The translations under genes and the position numbers were made by a program. From Myxococcus hansupus (GTDB lineage Bacteria; Myxococcota; Myxococcia; Myxococcales; Myxococcaceae), in NCBI RefSeq assembly GCF_000280925.3, contig NZ_CP012109.1:5600501-5664500 (forward strand): DNA of 64,000 bases, read 5' to 3'. Shown one piece after another: positions 62,897 through 64,000 of this stretch (position 1 is its first letter; each line of letters starts with the position of its first letter). The notes beneath the pieces are model-generated. The model had not been told where the DNA came from and made no database searches. It saw only the letters and a program-made list of their open reading frames with translations.

Positions 62897-64000
62897 ATGA
62901 AGACGCTCCCGTCCTGGATGCTCTGCCTGTGCCTCGCGTTCGCCATTCCCGCGCAGGCGCAGCGTCGCTCACCGCCCACCGGTAACCCCGGCGAGCGGAC
63001 GATCACCCCTCAGGCCTCTGGCGCCACTGGCGACAACGGGGCCAACGCGGGTTCCCGCCGCACGACGCCCACGTGCGAAGAGGCCCGGCGCAATGCCCGC
63101 TACGGCATCTACTTCGACAAGGTGGAGATCGAAAAGCTGGTCCAGACGGTGGCGGACGCCACCTGCCGCACCTTCATCCTTCCGGAGAACGTGCGCGGGA
63201 AGATCTCCATCATCGGCCCCGAGAATGGCCGGGTGGAGGTCAACGCGGACGCCTTCTACTCCGCCTTCCTCGCCTCGCTCGACGCCAACGGGCTCGCCGT
63301 CTACCAGTACGGCCGGTTCATGAAGATCGTCGACAAGCGCTCGGCGAAGCAGAACCCCATTCCGACCATCGTCGAGGACGGCGAGCCGTACACGACGAAC
63401 GAGCAGATGGTGACGAAGCTGTTCCGCGTGCAGAACGTGGAAGTGGAGCCGCTGCGCGGCGTGCTCCAGCAGTTGGTGTCCAAGGACGGCGACACCATCC
63501 CGTATCCGCCGGACACCATCATCGTCAACGACGTGGGCTCCAACATCCACCGCCTGGAGCGCATCATCCACCAGTTGGATACGCGCGCGGCCAGCGACGA
63601 GATGCGCATCATCCAGGTGCAGTACGCCTCCGCGCAGGACGTGGCCAACACGGTGCAGCGCCTCTTCGAGGCGAAGGGTGGCGCGCGTCCCGGCCAGCCC
63701 GCGGGCCGCAACGTGAACCCCGCCGGCACGCCGCAGCCGCCGGCCCAGGCGGGCCCGGGCCAGGAAGGCTCCTCGGGCGGTCCGGTGACGCTGTCGCAGA
63801 TCATCCCGGACGAGCGCACCAACAAGCTCATCATTGTCGCCAGCCCCGCGGCCTTCGGCCGCATCCAGGACATCGTCGGGCAGATTGACATCCCCACCAG
63901 CGGTGGCGGGCGCATCAACGTCTACTACCTGGAGAACGCGAACTCGGAGGAGCTGGCCAGCACGCTCCAGTCGCTGGCCCAGGGCACCGGCAGCGGCGCC
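62897..64000 (+). CDS. gspD: type II secretion secretin GspD (3' end outside window)
   Basis: 368 codons visible; the gene runs off the window. Signal peptide MKTLPSWMLCLCLAFAIPAQ ending near residue 22. N0/N1 domains: YGIYFDKVEIEKLVQTVADA, ENVRGKISIIGPENGRVEVN, and NEQMVTKLFRVQNVEVEPLR. A further KH-like N2/N3 (EMRIIQVQYASAQDVANTVQ, then Gly/Pro linker) precedes NVYYLENANSEELASTLQSL. The barrel part lies beyond the end. It assembles the outer-membrane channel of the type II system. Confidence 0.92.
   Translation, partial: MKTLPSWMLCLCLAFAIPAQAQRRSPPTGNPGERTITPQASGATGDNGANAGSRRTTPTCEEARRNARYGIYFDKVEIEKLVQTVADATCRTFILPENVRGKISIIGPENGRVEVNADAFYSAFLASLDANGLAVYQYGRFMKIVDKRSAKQNPIPTIVEDGEPYTTNEQMVTKLFRVQNVEVEPLRGVLQQLVSKDGDTIPYPPDTIIVNDVGSNIHRLERIIHQLDTRAASDEMRIIQVQYASAQDVANTVQRLFEAKGGARPGQPAGRNVNPAGTPQPPAQAGPGQEGSSGGPVTLSQIIPDERTNKLIIVASPAAFGRIQDIVGQIDIPTSGGGRINVYYLENANSEELASTLQSLAQGTGSGA

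Overview
The window is very GC-rich, gene-dense, and carries features typical of delta-proteobacterial myxobacteria: a MYXO-CTERM-like surface anchor, Pkn-type serine/threonine kinases with an HRDVSPDN catalytic loop, the gltABC/gltK adventurous gliding motility genes, MopE-type D/N/C repeats, and many lipoproteins, TPR, PilZ and FHA proteins. Gene order matches what I remember of Myxococcus xanthus around MXAN_2562 down to MXAN_2514 (from memory, unchecked). I therefore read this as a chromosomal piece of a Myxococcus species. I see no rRNA, tRNA, IS element, prophage or CRISPR.

Layout. 1-1235: a translationally coupled pair, a MYXO-CTERM/fibronectin-III-like protein followed by an outer-membrane barrel (cut by the window edge). 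1361-7039: an envelope operon read leftwards, uppS-cdsA-rseP-rlpA-tsaB and an aspartate-semialdehyde-dehydrogenase-like gene that lacks most catalytic residues. 7202-9289: an SDR oxidoreductase diverging from a WYL regulator, with a 31-bp palindrome between them. 9458-15009: large beta-propeller and MopE-repeat lipoproteins. 15056-19394: two divergent Ser/Thr kinases and an RluA-type pseudouridine synthase. 19404-26772: yjbQ, dinB, pcnB, a HAD/App1-like gene coupled to plsX, and an MFS exporter. 26863-31252: the gliding operon gltA-gltB-gltC, ending in a clear intrinsic terminator, with the lipoprotein gene gltK diverging from it. gltC carries a one-base frameshift. 31349-40731: a VWA protein, an acyl-CoA ligase, purE-purK, ybaK, a quinone-oxidoreductase-like enzyme, a membrane coiled-coil protein and an EAL phosphodiesterase.

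40732-50496: accessory-looking genes. These include a 966-residue RCC1+MopE lipoprotein, a four-gene leftward set (PilZ, DUF192 lipoprotein, zinc-ribbon protein, unknown), a membrane metallopeptidase with TPRs, and a frameshifted homoserine-kinase-like gene. 50633-56199: a signalling block of a TPR membrane protein, a small membrane-anchored unknown, a double cyclic-nucleotide-binding protein and an FHA/TPR protein. 56377-64000: tldD-tldE, an orphan ParB-like protein, an NtrC-type sigma-54 activator, then gspC and the start of gspD of a type II secretion system.

Working together: the dominant theme is the cell envelope (lipid precursors, site-2 proteolysis, lipoproteins, gliding machinery, type II secretion) with dense phospho- and nucleotide-signalling around it. 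Both apparent frameshifts (in gltC and the homoserine-kinase-like gene) are single-base changes in otherwise intact genes, so sequencing indels are a live alternative to real inactivation.
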